A stretch of DNA of 64,000 nucleotides from Pleurodeles waltl. Its lineage: Eukaryota > Chordata > Amphibia > Caudata > Salamandridae. The DNA is taken from positions 169,563,486-169,627,485 of the forward strand of contig NC_090450.1 of NCBI RefSeq assembly GCF_031143425.1, written 5' to 3'. A program made the position numbers and the translations under genes. Below, piece after piece: positions 55,999 to 64,000 of this stretch. Each line of letters starts with the position of its first letter. The first letter of the stretch is position 1. Under the pieces are notes generated by a model. That model made no database searches, was not told where the DNA came from, and worked only from the letters and a program-made list of their open reading frames with translations.

Positions 55999-58464
55999 CT
56001 ATGCTGATCCATGTCGCTCCTGAAAGGGATTCCTCAGGGAGTGCTGTGTTTGGTTGATGTCTCTAGGCATGGGTGGTGCTGATGGCTGGACCTTGTCCCT
56101 GTCAAACCTGTCATACCTGTTGTTTCTGTCTTTTCTCTCATACCGGTCATTTCTGTCATTTCTGTCTCTTCTACCTCTATAATTTTTACAGTTTCGGCCC
56201 CAGTGCCCATACCTCAGGCAAACATAGCACTGATCCCTAGCCAAGTCTCTTCTCTGGTATCCTTGTCCTTCATCCTGTCTATTACGCGCCCCCTGATAGT
56301 ACATTCCCTCTGGCTCCTCCTCTTGCTGTACTTGTTGCAACATCATCCCTTTGTCAGTTTTAGCTGAGTCCTTTTTTACTTTAAAAATGCCATCCCTTTC
56401 CATAGTTGCCAGAAGTGTGCACAACTCTTGATATCCCTTAGCAGACCAGTCAGGGTGGCGTAGTTTACAACTATGGGCCACAGATGCTAATAATCCATTC
56501 ATAAGGGTCTGAGTTGCTAATACTTTATATGCCTCTGTCGTGCGTGGTACACCTGCACTATTATCCCATGCTTCATTGAACCTTAGGATGTAATCAGCCA
56601 CTGATTCCCCTGATTTCTGCAATGTGGCTGTTACTTGAGAAAAATCACCATGTTTTACTGCTAAGCCATTTGTTGTGTCCCTGACAGACTCTAACCAATT
56701 CATCAATCTATTTTCTGTGACATCTATATTATTAGTCAGTATTGTCCAGTCCCTCTCCTGTGGAATTTGGAATGCACTCTTTACTAAAGACCATCTGCTA
56801 CCATATCCTAGTTTTAGTAGCATTTCTACGTCTCTGGGAAGGGGGGTATAAGCAATGCATATTTTATGGAGCCATTCATAATATTTCACACTGGCTGTGA
56901 ATGGGTCTGGGGCATCCTTAGCCATTTGAGCTGCTTCCAAGGGGGTCCATGGTTTTAACATTGCTGTCCCTCCTAACACTATTTTTGGTGCAGTCATTCT
57001 AGCGTTTAATAGTGCATCATCAGTATAGGAGTTCTTACCCTTTCCTTTTAGCGCCCGTGTGCAAGACTGTGTAAGTATCAGCCGTTCTCTGCTATCTATC
57101 TTATCCTGGAGATTATGAATGGAGCGTTGTATTTTCTCCCTTTCTGTGTTCACTTCTTCCTGGAACCTGTCTGTCTCCCGCCTTCGTTGAGCTAACTGCC
57201 TGTGTTCCTCCTCATTGTTTTTTCCTTGTGCACTCATCCCTAAATCCTCCCTTAGACCAAAAGTGGAAGTTGGTACAGGGGTTTCAAAAGCAAGCTGTAT
57301 GTCCCCCCCAAAGGACAGGTGTCTATTCAGGATTGGTGTTGTGGCACCACCTTCTCTGGCACTAGTTGGCATCTCAGATACCCTAGTTAAATCACCCTCC
57401 AGGGAAATATGGAAATAAGGCACACAGGGCACGCCTTGTTTTGGACCCAGAGTCTGCTTGTGTGTGTTATTTCTTTCACAATGTACATAGGGGCCTGAAA
57501 GTGATGGGTAAATTGAAGTTGTTGGAGGAGGTGGAACTGGCCCTGCAGAATGGATGCATTGATCCAATCTTAGGGGGCTGCTCTCATTGTTATTTCTACC
57601 TGTGTTCCAGGAATTGAACTCACTATTCACATCCAATCTCTGTCTTTTCCTTTCTTCCTCTGTAAATAACAGTATCTCTTCCTCAGTTATTGTACTACTC
57701 ATTATTTGCTCATTATTCCCTCCTTCCCCCAATTTTACATAAAGGCCATGAGGCTTGGAGGTCATAAACATTTTCTTCAATTTATTTATATCAATATACA
57801 CCTGGCGGTGACTCCAAATACACAGCAGAGCAGCAGCCCTTCTCGAAGTAGTGGCATTTGGTATTGTTTTAACTCTGTCTATGTCAGCTGTTGTCAAACC
57901 ACTGTGGTTACATAGTGACAGAAAATGCTGCTCTGTTTGCACATAGTTACTTAATTCCAATAAACATTGGCTATATGTTGTGGGCCAATCCTTTGCTAAT
58001 TCTAGTTCCTTTTTATTATGTTTTTCGCATTCCCTGTTCACCACTGCCACTGCAGAACAGTCTCTGGACTCTGTGGAGACTATTTCCTTGCCTTTTCTTT
58101 TTGAAAGGAGAGCTTTCTTTTTAGCAATGGAAAGCCACTGCTGCAAGCAATCGCTTATGTAGTGTGAATCCCATGATGGGTCACCCCGTAATTCTATAGT
58201 TTCTGTCAATAGTTCAATATCCTCTACCTCAAGAGAACCAAATCTAGGCCACTTCCCGTTATTCCCTTTCCAAGTCCAAACTAGCGCGCAGAAAGGTGTC
58301 ACATATTCCAGACAATTTGTATCTTCTAGAACCTGGGCTGCAGGGCTATCTGGAGGTAATTTGAAACCTTTCTCTCCTGTCAACTGTTTAAACAACTTTT
58401 TAGTCTTTTTCAGCATTCTAGGGCTTACCACCATTACATTTCCTTTAGACTTTCCGCTGCCCAT
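55999..58464 (-). CDS. gag: Retroviral gag of the provirus, uninterrupted
   Basis: 821 codons from ATG to a TAG (56001-55999). The N-terminus MGSGKSKG has the Gly2 typical of myristoylated matrix proteins, followed by a basic stretch. Around residue 310 lie PVPPPPTTSIYPSL, with a YPxL-type late motif. A charged coiled-coil-like segment (RQLAQRRRETDRFQEEVN) precedes the capsid-like region, which has a major-homology-like block LQKSGESVADYILRFNEAW. Near 746-759 is a CCHC zinc knuckle, CYVCLRYGHWGRNC, then an Arg/Asp-rich tail and a PSAP late motif (about 794-797). Its lack of stops contrasts with pol. Confidence 0.9.
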   Translation of the reverse strand: MGSGKSKGNVMVVSPRMLKKTKKLFKQLTGEKGFKLPPDSPAAQVLEDTNCLEYVTPFCALVWTWKGNNGKWPRFGSLEVEDIELLTETIELRGDPSWDSHYISDCLQQWLSIAKKKALLSKRKGKEIVSTESRDCSAVAVVNRECEKHNKKELELAKDWPTTYSQCLLELSNYVQTEQHFLSLCNHSGLTTADIDRVKTIPNATTSRRAAALLCIWSHRQVYIDINKLKKMFMTSKPHGLYVKLGEGGNNEQIMSSTITEEEILLFTEEERKRQRLDVNSEFNSWNTGRNNNESSPLRLDQCIHSAGPVPPPPTTSIYPSLSGPYVHCERNNTHKQTLGPKQGVPCVPYFHISLEGDLTRVSEMPTSAREGGATTPILNRHLSFGGDIQLAFETPVPTSTFGLREDLGMSAQGKNNEEEHRQLAQRRRETDRFQEEVNTEREKIQRSIHNLQDKIDSRERLILTQSCTRALKGKGKNSYTDDALLNARMTAPKIVLGGTAMLKPWTPLEAAQMAKDAPDPFTASVKYYEWLHKICIAYTPLPRDVEMLLKLGYGSRWSLVKSAFQIPQERDWTILTNNIDVTENRLMNWLESVRDTTNGLAVKHGDFSQVTATLQKSGESVADYILRFNEAWDNSAGVPRTTEAYKVLATQTLMNGLLASVAHSCKLRHPDWSAKGYQELCTLLATMERDGIFKVKKDSAKTDKGMMLQQVQQEEEPEGMYYQGARNRQDEGQGYQRRDLARDQCYVCLRYGHWGRNCKNYRGRRDRNDRNDRYERKDRNNRYDRFDRDKVQPSAPPMPRDINQTQHSLRNPFQERHGSA

Positions 58465-59175
58465 TGTGCCCTTCCCTCACAATTTTATAATCTGAAAAAA
58501 TAAACACAATGGTTGTATCCTGCAAAAAAAATTGTTAAACAGGGGAGAAAAATGTTATGCGGTGGTGGATAGAGAGAGAGAGATAGAGAAACCAAGAGCT
58601 GTTGACAATTTAGAGGCACAACATAAAACAGTTTTTCTTGTCTATTGCAGTGCTGCACTACTTTACAAATAATTCAAAATCATTGCAATGAAACATAGTG
58701 ACGCATTTACACTTAATCAACACATAATTCAAATGCAGCCATTGATCAATGACAGACTATTTGTTTGCGCGCGTTTCAAAATCATTTCTTGTGTTCCGGC
58801 ACCAGCCGATCAAATGCTTCCCAAGCTACACTCCAGGAGGGTTTTAAATAATTAATTAATTTATTTTCTCTCTGGGATTCCCATTAAACAAAAACAAAAT
58901 TCTCTTCTTTCTGTTCAGGATCTCCTGCGTGGAATTACAATTCGCCGTACGAATTTGCCACTATCATTTAACGCAATGATACGGATAACTTTGTTACTCC
59001 TCAGTCACCTATTTAAGAAAAAAATTATCTTCAGTCTGGCCAGGTTCTCCTGCGTGGAATTACAATTCGCCGCACGAATTTGCCACTATCATTTAATGTA
59101 ATGATACGGATAACTTAGTTACTCCTCAGTCACCTATTAAATAGCCAGCTATATTTTTATTTATCCTTCCTGCCA
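58465..59175 (-). other. 5' leader and possible LTR remnant of the provirus
   Basis: About 700 bp before gag in viral sense. It has an 'ataaataaaaata' TATA-like run near the outer edge and a candidate primer-binding site TGGTGCCGGAACAC (about 58794-58807). Its outer end ..CA on the plus strand (59174-59175) fits an LTR start. Without a second LTR the borders cannot be set. Confidence 0.4.
58919..59143 (-). repeat. Two 126-bp direct repeats in the proviral leader
   Basis: 58923-59018 and 59049-59144 match closely; each has GGAATTACAATTCGCCG, CGAATTTGCCACTATCATTT and TTACTCCTCAGTCACCTATT. Retroviral U3 regions often carry such enhancer duplications. Confidence 0.85.
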
Positions 59176-59187
59176 CGAAACATACCT

Positions 59188-59410
59188 TCCCCCGTAGGTC
59201 GTTCCACCTCTTCCTGATGTTGTCCCTTGTTCATGGATGCTGTCCCACGGCATTCACCCTGTCCACAATTCTCCACCATAGCTCCATCTTCCTGGCAATG
59301 GATATGTGCTGTACCTGTACTCCAAGCAGCTGTGGCTGTATTCTGACTATTTCCTCCACCATGACCCGCAACTCCTCATTTGTGAAACAGGGGTGCCTTT
59401 GTGGGGACAT
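59188..59410 (-). pseudogene. Myb1 N-terminal exon of Harbinger C
   Basis: Starts at ATG 59410 with MSPQRHPCFTNEELRVMVEE. The trihelix block continues ARKMELWWRIVDRVNAVGQH, then a TGA, then RDNIRKRWNDLRGKV. The provirus separates it from the rest of the exon. The Arg-to-TGA change again fits CpG decay. Confidence 0.8.
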
Positions 59411-59940
59411 GGGTGTTGTGTGGTGTGTATAGGTGTTAGGGTGTTGGGTGATGTGGTTGGGTGTGTGAAGTGGGGCGCATGAGGGATGTATGGGTATTTG
59501 TGGTCTGTGTGTCTCGTTGTTGCAGTGGTCTTGGAGTCAGTCTTGTGGCAATAATTTGTTTTCGTAAAGGGTTATGGGTAATGTGGGTGGGTGTTTTATA
59601 GTGCTGTGGGTGGGTGTGGCGTGTGTATTGGTGTAAGGTGTGTGTTTTTGGTATTGGCCAATGTTGTGTGGTTTAGTATTTGGGTATCCATTCTGAGCGC
59701 ACCGGTGTGTACCGCCAATGGTTTACCGCCATTGAATGTCCCCTGTGGTGATATGTGGGGCATGATGTGATGGCCGTTATTTTGTTGGAATAACGATATG
59801 GGTGTTGGTACCGACACTTTACCACTGATCTTTGGGCTGGCGGATTTGTGTATGTGGCAGTATTCCGTCGGATTGGTTTGTGTGTGTCATTATTTGGTGA
59901 ACGGATGTTCGCCTCCACAGCTGTATGTTGGCAGCCGTCA
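59411..59940. other. Subterminal noncoding DNA of Harbinger C
   Basis: GT-rich sequence homologous to 9046-9597 of A ('accggtgtgtaccgccaatgg' is shared in a similar form). Confidence 0.5.
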
Positions 59941-59985
59941 CTGCGGCAGTCAGCGGGATTTTCCGCCAATGTCATTATGAGGGCC

Positions 59986-60507
59986 ATAGTTTGCCCCTGA
60001 AAGATAGAAGAGGGTTTAGCTCATCGATTACTGAAGTGTCAGTTGATGAAAGAGCACACTACTTCCTGTAAGTCACCACAGTCCAAGGATCACTTACAGT
60101 GTATCCCTTAGTAGAGTTAAATGCCTTTGGATGTTTTATGGACAATACATTTCAGGCTGAGGTTCAAGTTCCTACTCAAAACAAACTTTAAAAGGAGATA
60201 ATTCTAAAATAGGTAGTTTTAAGCAGCATGTAAAGATACCTTACCATCAAGATAGCTATGCAAACTGGCTGTGCTTTGACTTGATTGAGGCACTTCGTTT
60301 TCAAATTGTACTTAGTACTGCATGGCTGAGATGTCATAATCCCAAAATTGAGTGAGATCGACAGTCGATTACTTTTGCTTCCACTTTTTGTCTGAAACAT
60401 TGTTTTCACTCCAAGAAGCACTAAAAGCCTCAGCCTTAGACCTGTATTGTCTGGAACAATCCTTGCCTGCCTACCCTGAAGGAACCAAGATGTAGAGAAT
60501 ACTATTC
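59986..60507. other. Unassigned DNA
   Basis: No feature was recognised. Confidence 0.4.
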
Positions 60508-61035
60508 CTGTGCCATATAAAGAATTCACTGATGTACTTAGCAAGAAAGGGGTGGTTTCCCTTCCTCCACACAAAGAATACAATTTCTTAATCAACCTGA
60601 TTTCTTCAGAAGCAACCCATCATAGCCAAATCTATCCTTTGATCACAAGAGAAGATGCAATTTTGAGACAATATCTGCAAGAGAATCTTGATAAAGGATC
60701 TATCCAGCACTCAGCTTCACCAGCAGAAGCACCAATTTTCTTAGTCTCCAAATCCAGTGTGGAGTGAAGACCCTGTTTCAATGACAATGAACTCAACACC
60801 ATCATGAATTATAATCAGTACTCTCTTTCCCTCATTTCTGTTCTCGTCAATGATGGCAAGTCAGCCAAGATTGTCACAAAGCTGTATCTCAGACATGCTT
60901 ACAACCTATAGGGATGAGTCAAAAACAGCTTTCAATATTCATTATGGCCACTTGTAGCACCTTGTAATGTCCTTTGGCCTTTTCAGCACTCCTACAGCCT
61001 TCCAACACTTCATAAATAACATATTCAGTGATGTA
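60508..61035 (+). pseudogene. Ty3/gypsy reverse-transcriptase remnant
   Basis: The frame carries LPPHKEYNFLINL, YPLITREDAILRQYLQENLD, KGSIQHSASPAEAPIFLVSK and, after a stop and shifts, AFNIHYGHL and MSFGLFSTPTAFQHFINNIF. These correspond in order to the fingers and palm blocks of gypsy reverse transcriptases (LPPHR.YD, YPLS..E, SP..AP..FV, MPFGL.NAP.TFQ). The region that would carry the YxDD active site is lost. Old and inactive. Confidence 0.82.
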
Positions 61036-61960
61036 TATCATCATACCCCAAAACTTGAGGACAAAAATATTTACATAGCATTATGTTTAGATTTTCTATA
61101 TCCAACTCCACATATATATACCTTCATGAAATATATATCTTTGAGGTACATAGATGCAAAGTCAATACTAGTAAATCTTTATTACTGTGTAAACACTAAC
61201 CTTTTGATATTTTTGTTTTTGAATTTTGGACTACAATATTAATGTAAAACAACATTTCCTAATTAATATTCCAGACTACACCTGCATGCTGTAAAGTTGA
61301 AAACATTAGAAACCTACAGAAAAGAGCATGCTTGATAGTTCCACATGCTGGAGTTATGCCCCTAAGCCATCATAACAAGTGGACAGGGAAATGGACCATT
61401 ATTTCACTACTGCCAGAGTTACCAGTAGTAGGAATATTGGTAACTCCACAGGTAGGGCAAAATCAGACCTCCTTCAAGTTGCACCATGAAGGTCGAGTAA
61501 GAAATACAAAATTATAGAAGGAAGCAGTTATATCTGGTATAATCTCATAACAATTCCTCACTTTGGCCCAGATGATCACCCACAGTTTTTGGCTGCTTTC
61601 AGCAACGGAAAACTCCGGTTGAAACTAAACATTTCATAAGTCTGATGTAGGGGTGATAATTGTGGTTACAGTCTCCATGAGAATTAAGTGGCCACTGGTG
61701 ATGAGGGCTTTATTCTTCAACCTTTTACCTGCCTTTAGCTCCTTTCATCTCAGATCATCTTTCAAACTAGTCAGATCATGCCAGGGATAGATGATTACCA
61801 ATGCATCAGATGGTCCTTATACTTCTCTAAAATACAGGGATGAATGGATTGCTGCTCCCCCTCTTCAAGCAATATTTTGATGACCCCTTCTCTGGCACAA
61901 AGACATCTTTGCTTGTTGAATGAGTAATTAAGTACCCCCTTGCCGGTGGTTTCTTAGGTT
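61036..61960. other. Unassigned DNA
   Basis: No further gypsy motifs were recognised after 61035; the rest has only chance open frames. Confidence 0.4.
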
Positions 61961-63410
61961 TGTTAGAAATTGGGTTATTGGTTGACTGAGATGTGAGCCC
62001 TGGTCAAGAGGCAACCAAAATCCTAGTCAGGGTAAGGCACAATGCAAACCTCAAACTACCCTTTGCTTACCCCTTGGTAGCTTGGCACAAGGCAGTCAGG
62101 CTTAACTTAGAGGTAATGTGTAAAGTATTTGTGGGGCACTTCAAACAGCAAAACAGCGAGGACAGCACACAAAAAGTATCCCACACCAAGTTAGAAAAAT
62201 AGAGCAAAATGAAATAAATATAACAAGACCAAATGAAAAAAATCCAATCAGTAGAACCAGAGTTATGAATTTGTAATTTATAAATTACAATATAGAGTCT
62301 AAAAGCATAAAGAACCAACTGGGGATATCTGGTCGAACTGGATCAGGTCAAAGTCAAAATTCAGGCCGACCACAATGGAGTGTGTGTCAGATACAGTCTC
62401 AGATTAGCCCATTTGTACCAATAGTCCCATTTGCATGGAAGATGGTAGTCAGGAGCTAGGAGAGTGTTGCTGGTTGTGGTCGGCAAGGTGCGAAGAGAAG
62501 ACCAGGCATCTTGGATGAGTGGGCTAGAGCTGCACGTTGCCAGTCCATGTGGGTAAAGATGCTTACTGTGCAAAGAGAGGGGCATGCCGCAGCTCATGCT
62601 AATGTTCGGCACAAGGGGCGTGGTGCTTGTGCTAACAGACTCATTCATAGTCGCAAAGAGCCCACAAGCTTGACTTTAAGAGCTCAAGAGCCACAACAAG
62701 GGTCAAAGACCTGAGAGACACCTCTTGGAGGGTCAGGAACTTGCTGAAGACAGGTTCAGCAGCTGTTGGGGAGCCTGGTATATCCCTGAGACTCAGGTCA
62801 ATAGGCCAGCAGACTAGCCCTTTCAGTGACTCTGGGGTTTAGGATTCAATGTGGATTGCAGGCCCAGTTCTTCTTCCTCATGCAAGAGGGCAGTAGACAG
62901 CAGGTCAAAACAGAAAGGCAGCAATTCAGCAGAGTGACAGTCCTTTCAGCAGCACAGCAGTCCTTCTTCTTGGCAGAATATCCACAGGGCCAAAAGTGTA
63001 CTGAAGTGTTGGTGTCTATACACTGATTCCCTTTGTTCTGGAACGTGGGAGAAGCTTCTAGACAGTGACTTTGAAGTGCATGGAATTCCCCACCTCCTGT
63101 GCCCTGGCTCCAAGCTGGCTGAAGTGATCATGCAGGGTAATTAAGCCCTTTGTGTGGACAAAGGACACAGCTTATTCATGTATAAGTGAGTTTGGGCCTA
63201 GCTTCTCCCTCCCATCCTGTCAATAGTGGTCCATCCAGTCACACCTAATCTTCCATTGTCTGTGGCTGTCTAGGAGGAATAAAAGCACAAAGCCAAACTG
63301 CCAACTACACTTAGTCATGTGACCTGAGTCAGGCTTCAGGTATCAAATGGCTAAAGCAAGAAAATTACACCACAATAACACACAGTGCCCTTTACAGTGG
63401 AGAGCTGGGT
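61961..63410 (-). mobile_element. Long LTR-like repeat (copy 4)
   Basis: Matches copy 3 in the same orientation: 'tcctagtcagggtaaggcac', 'agcttggcacaaggcagtcagg', 'cttcaaacagcaaaacagcgagg' and 'ggcagaatatccacaggg' follow in order. The 3' end on the minus strand is TTTCTAACA at 61961-61969. Its 5' part is diverged or cut near 63410. Confidence 0.6.
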
Positions 63411-63693
63411 GAAGGAGAGAGAAATTACAGGGTTGCATGTTTGCACTCTCCTTACAATATCAAGACTCTTCAAAGAACAAACATGCTCTTTCTATAGATT
63501 CTTATGTGTGAAAGCACCACATCCTAAGGTATGAGTAATAACCCAGTCCAGGATGATTTTAAATTTCCAATTCCTGTGAGCAGAACCTGGAGGGTATTTA
63601 TAAAAATATAAGAGATGGTCTCGCACCCCCCTGGGTGTCATGCTTCATCATTGGCCATTTTGTGATTAGTTTCCTAGACTACTGGTTAAGAAG
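63411..63693. other. Unassigned DNA
   Basis: No feature could be supported in this 280 bp. It may hold upstream parts of the Penelope-like element. Confidence 0.35.
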
Positions 63694-64000
63694 ATGCCAT
63701 CATTTCAAACGACACAAAGGACATCCGTGGGTCGATTGAAGGACCTTAGTTTCGGTTCTGAGACAGACCTCCATATTACAATGGACATTGGGGATTTATA
63801 TACAAGTATCCCCCAAGAGCAGACCCTCCAAGTCAGTGAGTATATACTCAAGGATTGTGAGATAGATACTATTAACCCTATTCAGTTTGTACTTGACTGT
63901 GCTAGACTGGCTCTCACTGTGAACCTTTTTGAGTGCAATAATACCCTGTACTATCAAATCTAGGGCACTTCTAAGGGCAGTCCTTTTGCCCCCAGCTTGC
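63694..64000 (+). pseudogene. Penelope-like element reverse transcriptase, window-edge fragment
   Basis: Reads TDLHITMDIGDLYTSIPQEQ and, past a TAG (63961-63963), GTSKGSPFAPSL. These match the motif A region (MDV..LYTNIP) and the G..MG..FAP block of Penelope-like reverse transcriptases. The stop replaces the usual residue before the GTxxG block. The element continues beyond 64000. Confidence 0.75.

Larger units (their letters stand above)
51600..59175 (-). mobile_element. Gamma/epsilon-like endogenous retrovirus, defective
   Basis: About 7.5 kb in reverse orientation inside exon 1 of Harbinger C's Myb1. Order in viral sense: leader with two 126-bp repeats, gag, in-frame amber codon, protease, reverse transcriptase, amber codon, RNase H, integrase with a deletion, integrase C-terminal domain, then a short 3' region with an A-run. 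There is no env and no recognisable 3' LTR. The integrase tail (GPHLVLLVTRTAVKVQG) and the amber-codon link of gag and pro fit gamma/epsilon-type (class I) retroviruses. The left edge is unclear. Confidence 0.85.
48418..59985. mobile_element. Harbinger C, deletion derivative split by a provirus
   Basis: The left end is GGTGGTCATTATAACATTGG and the right end the reverse complement of GGCCCTCATAATGACATTGG. ATA flanks both sides (48415-48417, 59986-59988). Without the provirus it is about 4 kb. The left terminus passes directly into the promoter homology at about 48569, so all of P3 is gone. The nuclease (plus) and Myb1 (minus) remain in damaged form. Confidence 0.88.

Overview
The window reads as vertebrate nuclear DNA built almost entirely of transposable elements. 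I found no host protein-coding gene, rRNA or tRNA gene that I can support. Large intact Harbinger elements with their MITEs, L2/CR1-type LINEs with (TGAT)n tails, very long LTRs, a Ty3/gypsy remnant, a Penelope-like remnant and a class I endogenous retrovirus together suggest a giant amphibian genome, most likely a salamander or newt. From general knowledge, Harbinger elements are unusually abundant in the Iberian ribbed newt; species assignment is inference.

Layout. 1-398 is the 3' part of a long LTR, followed by a possible primer-binding site and AT-rich DNA without recognised features. 3773-9638 is Harbinger A, complete with both termini, inserted at a TTA target into Harbinger B (9642-15684 plus a short left remnant). 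15685-18600 holds only a LINE 3' tail. 18612-21748 is a 3.1 kb G-poor, pentamer-based satellite. 24395-26956 is a long solo-LTR-like repeat. 27956-28187 is a LINE 3' end. 28190-31580 is an old L2-type LINE split at its endonuclease domain by a 629 bp hairpin-chain MITE (28248-28876). 31590-33310 is an unidentified purine-rich stretch. 33311-35975 is an inverted copy of the long LTR with a TA-flanked MITE inside it. 36504-37427 holds two tandem MITEs. 40968-42336 is a young 5'-truncated L2-type LINE. 43971-44629 and 47843-48311 are MITEs. 48418-59985 is Harbinger C, flanked by ATA duplications and split by a minus-strand gamma/epsilon-like provirus (about 51600-59175). 60508-61035 is a gypsy reverse-transcriptase remnant, 61961-63410 a fourth LTR copy, and 63694-64000 a Penelope-like reverse transcriptase running off the window.

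How the parts work together. The Harbinger elements carry three genes. A HARBI1-type DDE nuclease is divergent from a spliced Myb/SANT-like gene (called P3 here) across a shared promoter-like region with opposed CCAAT boxes. It is convergent with a second, different Myb/SANT-like gene (called Myb1 here). In A and B all three genes or parts of them remain; C has lost P3 by internal deletion. Every nuclease copy has lost a different catalytic feature, so any mobility of these copies would need a nuclease supplied from elsewhere. Several MITEs share a subterminal hairpin with the B terminus, which links them to this machinery. The provirus keeps an uninterrupted 821-codon gag in frame with pro across one amber codon. 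Its pol has nonsense codons and an integrase deletion, and env and a recognisable 3' LTR are absent.
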